Below, one piece after another: positions 61,324-64,000 of a stretch of 64,000 nucleotides of DNA. The notes under the pieces are model-generated. The model had not been told where the DNA came from. It worked only from the letters and a program-made list of their open reading frames with translations, and ran no database searches. The position numbers were made by a program, and so were the translations under genes. Numbering within the stretch: position 1 is the first letter of the stretch; the number at the start of each line of letters is the position of its first letter. Source of the stretch: Streptomyces sp. NRRL S-337 (lineage in GTDB: Bacteria; Actinomycetota; Actinomycetes; Streptomycetales; Streptomycetaceae); assembly GCF_000720175.1 (NCBI RefSeq), contig NZ_JOIX01000008.1:62001-126000 (forward strand), in the 5' to 3' direction.

Positions 61324-61878
61324 ATGCTGCACGGTGTCGATGTCAGCTCGTACAACACCTCATATTCCGTCGAGGGGTTGGACTTCGTTTTCGTCAAGGC
61401 GACCGAAGGCCGCTCCTACATCAATCCGCACCAGAAGTCCCAGGCCGCGAAGGCCCGTAAAGCGGGCTGCGTGGTGGGCTTCTACCACTTCCTGTGGCCG
61501 GGCAGCATCTCCGCCCAGGCGCGGTATTTCGTGGAGAAGTGCGCTTCGGTCCCGGGCGACATCCTGGCGTGCGACTGGGAGCGCACCGGCGAGGGAACGT
61601 CCGCCAGCAACGCGCAGAAGGACCAGTTCCTGGTCGAGGTGAAGAAGCTCCGTCCTAAGCACCGTGTGATGCTCTACTGCAACCGCGATTTCTGGCTCCA
61701 CCACGACACCACGTCCTACACGGCCGACGGCCTGTGGATCGCCGATTACGTCTCCGCCGGTCATCCGCGGATCAAGGCGAAGTGGCGCATCCACCAGTAC
61801 ACCGACCAGCCGCTGGACAAGGACGTCGCGAACTTTTCCAGCCGGACCGCTCTGAAGAAGTGGGCGCACCCGGCATAA
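61324..61878 (+). CDS. GH25-family muramidase without signal peptide
   Basis: A 184-residue protein covering a complete but compact GH25 (lysozyme) domain. It has MLHGVDVSSYN (D6), GLDFVFVKATEG, CVVGFYHFLWPG, the catalytic acidic pair in LACDWERTG (D84, E86), and the terminal DVANF motif. It would cleave the beta-1,4 bond in peptidoglycan. No Sec, Tat or lipoprotein signal and no holin gene are visible, so its export route is unclear. A strong GGAGG precedes the ATG at 61324. Confidence 0.88.
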   Translation: MLHGVDVSSYNTSYSVEGLDFVFVKATEGRSYINPHQKSQAAKARKAGCVVGFYHFLWPGSISAQARYFVEKCASVPGDILACDWERTGEGTSASNAQKDQFLVEVKKLRPKHRVMLYCNRDFWLHHDTTSYTADGLWIADYVSAGHPRIKAKWRIHQYTDQPLDKDVANFSSRTALKKWAHPA

Positions 61879-62095
61879 AGTTTCCTACGGCACGCGAAAG
61901 CGCGCTTACGGCCACCGTCCGTATGCCGGCGACAAGCACAGCGCAACCATGCGCAACGCTTCGTAGGCAAAAGGCGACAAACGGTGACCGGAGCGCGCCA
62001 CGCGTGACCAGGCCCACATTTCCCCGTACGCGGCCTCGCCGAAAAACGCCCGCGAGCCCGTACCGGAAACGAACCCGAGCGGAAAAGGAGCAGCC

Positions 62096-62926
62096 GTGAC
62101 CGACCCGGCGTCCATGGCCCTGCAGCAGGAGATCGCCCGGGATCTCCAGGTAACCGCGTCCTTCGACGCCGAGCAGGAGATCGAGCGCCGGGTGGCCTTC
62201 CTCACGGAGCAGCTGACCTCCTCGGGTCTGCGCTCGCTGGTCCTGGGGATCAGCGGCGGCGTCGACTCGACCACCACCGGCCGGCTGTGCCAGCTCGCCG
62301 TGGAGCGGGCCCGGGCCAACGGCTACGAGGCGACGTTCTACGCGATGCGGCTGCCCTACGGCGTCCAGGCGGACGAGAAGGACGCCCAGCGCGCGCTGGA
62401 GTTCATCCGCGCCGACCGGGAACTGACCGTCGACGTCCGCCCGGCGAGCGACGCGGCGCTGCAGGCCGCGGTGGACGGCGGGCTGGTCTTCCGCGACGCG
62501 CACCACCAGGACTTCGTGCACGGCAACATCAAGGCCCGGCAGCGCATGATCGCGCAGTACGCGGTCGCGGGGGCCCACGACGGACTGGTCGTGGGCACCG
62601 ACCACGCGGCCGAGGCGGTCTCCGGTTTCTTCACCAAGTTCGGCGACGGCGCGGCCGACGTCGTGCCGCTGACCGGTCTCACCAAGCGCCGGGTGCGCGC
62701 GGTGGCGGCGGCCCTGGGTGCCCCGCAGGAGCTGGTCACCAAGGTGCCGACCGCCGACCTGGAGACCCTCGACCCGGGCAAGCCGGACGAGGACGCCCTC
62801 GGGGTGAGTTACGACCAGATCGACGACTTCCTCGAAGGCAAGCCGGTCCCGACCCCCGCCTTCGAGGCCATCACCCGCCGCTACCGCCTCACGGCCCACA
62901 AGCGGGCACTGCCGGTGGCGCCGTAG
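62096..62926 (+). CDS. nadE: Ammonia-dependent NAD+ synthetase
   Basis: A 276-residue enzyme catalysing the last step of NAD synthesis, amidation of nicotinate adenine dinucleotide. The PP-loop ATPase motif is [12 protein letters not shown] (51-62). It also shows [38 protein letters not shown] and [10 protein letters not shown]. There is no glutaminase domain, so it uses free ammonia. AAAGGAG lies six bases before the GTG at 62096. It stands alone. Confidence 0.98.
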   Translation: MTDPASMALQQEIARDLQVTASFDAEQEIERRVAFLTEQLTSSGLRSLVLGISGGVDSTTTGRLCQLAVERARANGYEATFYAMRLPYGVQADEKDAQRALEFIRADRELTVDVRPASDAALQAAVDGGLVFRDAHHQDFVHGNIKARQRMIAQYAVAGAHDGLVVGTDHAAEAVSGFFTKFGDGAADVVPLTGLTKRRVRAVAAALGAPQELVTKVPTADLETLDPGKPDEDALGVSYDQIDDFLEGKPVPTPAFEAITRRYRLTAHKRALPVAP

Positions 62927-62933
62927 TCGCGAA

Positions 62934-62958
62934 GCCGGCGGCCGGCCCGGCCGCCGGC
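62934..62958 (+). terminator. Terminator after nadE
   Basis: GCCGGCGGCCGG (62934-62945) and its exact reverse complement (62947-62958) flank one base, giving a 12-bp stem seven bases past the stop. It has no T-tract. Confidence 0.75.
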
Positions 62959-63107
62959 GCCCTACCCCGCCCGTCATGCGCCCGCAAGGGGACGGTCACC
63001 CTTCCGGTGCTAAATCGTGGGCGTGGGCGGGCATGAATGCGGGCATGGGAAGCCGCGAAGTGCGATCGGAAGATCAACTGTCAGTGGGTCCGCCTACGCT
63101 CCAAGGC

Positions 63108-63461
63108 ATGGGTTACGCACACCTGCGCGAACTCCAGACCGCGCTGACCACCGCCTCCGACCTGACCACCGCCCTCCAGTCCGCGCCCAACCGGCACGAC
63201 GCGGACCAACTCGTCGACGTCCTCCGGCAGGCGCTGACCGCCGCCAGTTCGCTGGGCGCCGAGACCGGCCCGACCGGCTGCGCCCTGCATCCGCACGGCG
63301 CGGTCGACCCCCTGTACGGCGACCCGGAGGACCCCCTCCCGCCGGGCTACGGCAAGTGCCTGCTCTGCAACGACCGCCGGCGCCGGGCGGATGCGCACCA
63401 CCCGCACATACGCCGGTTCGCCCGCCCCCACCCCCGCTGGCGCCGCCCCCTGAGCGCCTGA
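63108..63461 (+). CDS. Small conserved-looking hypothetical with CxxC motif
   Basis: A 117-residue protein. The N-terminal half is helical (MGYAHLRELQTALTTASDLTTALQSAPNRHDADQLVDVLRQAL). The C-terminal half contains GCALHPHGAVDPLYGDPEDPLPPGYGKCLLCNDRRRR, with three cysteines and nearby histidines that could bind zinc. It ends in a basic His/Arg-rich tail. I do not recognise the family. AAGG precedes the ATG at 63108; the frame is open further upstream but without a ribosome-binding site. Confidence 0.65.
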   Translation: MGYAHLRELQTALTTASDLTTALQSAPNRHDADQLVDVLRQALTAASSLGAETGPTGCALHPHGAVDPLYGDPEDPLPPGYGKCLLCNDRRRRADAHHPHIRRFARPHPRWRRPLSA

Positions 63462-63539
63462 CGCCCGGCCGCGGCGGCAGCCCGCAGCACGAGGGGCGGC
63501 CACCGCGGCGGTCCGGGGGCGGACCCGGCACGCACCGGG

Positions 63540-64000
63540 CTACCGGCCCGGGGGCGGTGCCTCGCCGCCCCCGTCCTCCGGCCGCTTCTCCGGCCGGAGG
63601 GCGATGCGTCCCAGCACCCCGGCGACGACCAGTGCGGCCACGGCGATCAGGACGTAGTCCGGCACGCCGTTCCCGAGCCGGGTCGCCCATTCCTCGACCC
63701 GGAATTCGGCGTCGGCGTCGAGGATGCCGGGCAGCCCGCTGGTCCCGTTGAAGCACAGGAAGAGCACCCCGATGCCGAGGAAGAACACCCCGGACACCAC
63801 AGAAGTGGTGTGCAGCCGCAGCCGCCCCAGGGTGAACTCCCGGCCGCGCAGCCAGCCGCGGGACCCCAGCCGGAAGCGGTCCCAGAACAGCGCCAGCACG
63901 AACAGCGGCAGCGCCATGCCCAGTGCGTAGACGGCCAGCATCGAGGCGCCGTACACCGGTGAGCCGCTGACCGCCGTCACGGTCAGCACCGCGCCGAGGA
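63540..64000 (-). CDS. CcdA/DsbD-like cytochrome c biogenesis membrane protein (5' end outside window)
   Basis: The C-terminal 152 codons of a membrane protein whose start lies beyond the right edge. Visible membrane segments include YGASMLAVYALGMALPLFVLALFW, VVSGVFFLGIGVLFLCF and a last helix near DYVLIAVAALVVAGVLG. The pattern ALGMALPLFVLAL is typical of CcdA/DsbD proteins, which carry electrons across the membrane to extracytoplasmic thioredoxins. A cysteine in LFLCFNG is visible; the conserved cysteine pair would be in the missing part. Confidence 0.82.
   Translation of the reverse strand, partial: LGAVLTVTAVSGSPVYGASMLAVYALGMALPLFVLALFWDRFRLGSRGWLRGREFTLGRLRLHTTSVVSGVFFLGIGVLFLCFNGTSGLPGILDADAEFRVEEWATRLGNGVPDYVLIAVAALVVAGVLGRIALRPEKRPEDGGGEAPPPGR

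Noticed and set aside
61324..61878. GH25 gene as a prophage endolysin.
   Set aside because: No holin, portal, tail, integrase or att-like sequence lies nearby; flanking genes are ordinary chromosomal genes.
1..64000. tRNA or rRNA genes.
   Set aside because: No cloverleaf with a TTCGA-type arm or rRNA core sequence was noticed on either strand by eye; a tRNAscan run would settle it.

Overview
This 64-kb window is chromosomal DNA from a high-GC actinobacterium, almost certainly a Streptomyces or close relative. The evidence is strong G/C bias at third codon positions with long antisense shadow frames, many GTG starts, ATGA/GTGA stop-start overlaps, and lineage-typical families: Scr1-type XRE regulator with DUF397, Trypco1, SAV_2336-type proteins, AfsR-like modules, PucR/GAF regulators and an IS701-like protein. 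No rRNA, tRNA, CRISPR array, prophage or active IS element was seen. The only RNA element I can support is a tandem glycine riboswitch.

Layout. 0-5.5 kb: an NmrA-type oxidoreductase (cut by the left edge) diverges from a MarR regulator across three operator palindromes; a DHA2-type exporter diverges from an SDR-cupin-amidohydrolase operon whose leader holds a nested hairpin. 5.6-11.3 kb: a small LuxR-type HTH protein coupled to an MFS exporter, a transaldolase-like gene, and a methyltransferase coupled to a fused aminodeoxychorismate synthase. 11.6-17.8 kb: a GAF-PucR regulator, an apparently inactive IS701-like transposase relative, a VC0807-like membrane protein, and a MarR/hydrolase divergent pair with an obvious operator. 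17.8-21 kb: a small accessory patch (XRE-Scr1/DUF397 pair, a winged-helix/zinc-ribbon protein, a small hypothetical and a Uma2 nuclease). 21-25 kb: mnmA, a Tat-exported amidase, a cysteine desulfurase and an alpha/beta hydrolase.

25.1-33.0 kb holds the most interesting locus. It is a four-gene operon on the minus strand: Trypco1 protein, trypsin-like protease fused to a VMAP-like C-terminal region, MoxR-like AAA+ ATPase, and a 1377-residue protein joining a SAV_2336/vWA-like N-terminus to a SARP-type DNA-binding domain, an AfsR-like winged helix and TPRs. The set matches the vWA-MoxR-VMAP 'ternary' conflict systems proposed from comparative genomics. Here the vWA partner carries its own transcription-factor half and appears to have lost the NB-ARC ATPase of AfsR.

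33-45.5 kb: an acyl-CoA thioesterase-like gene with a TetR-like operator, a UPF0126/TRIC channel, a secreted M1 peptidase, a complete oligopeptide ABC transporter (permease, lipoprotein, permease, two ATPases), two SseB-family proteins and a P-loop protein. 45.7-52.4 kb: riboswitch-gcvT-gcvH-glyA, an amino-acid permease and sdaA. Together these form a glycine/serine route: glycine cleavage to CH2-THF, glycine-serine interconversion, and serine deamination to pyruvate. 52.4-64 kb: a VapBC-type pair, a DedA-PAP2-PAP2 operon, a BlaI/M56 pair behind a nested palindrome, an OmpR-type two-component system, a GT4 glycosyltransferase, a GH25 muramidase without a visible signal peptide, nadE, a small hypothetical, and a CcdA-like membrane protein cut by the right edge.

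All assignments come from reading motifs and context; no database search was run.
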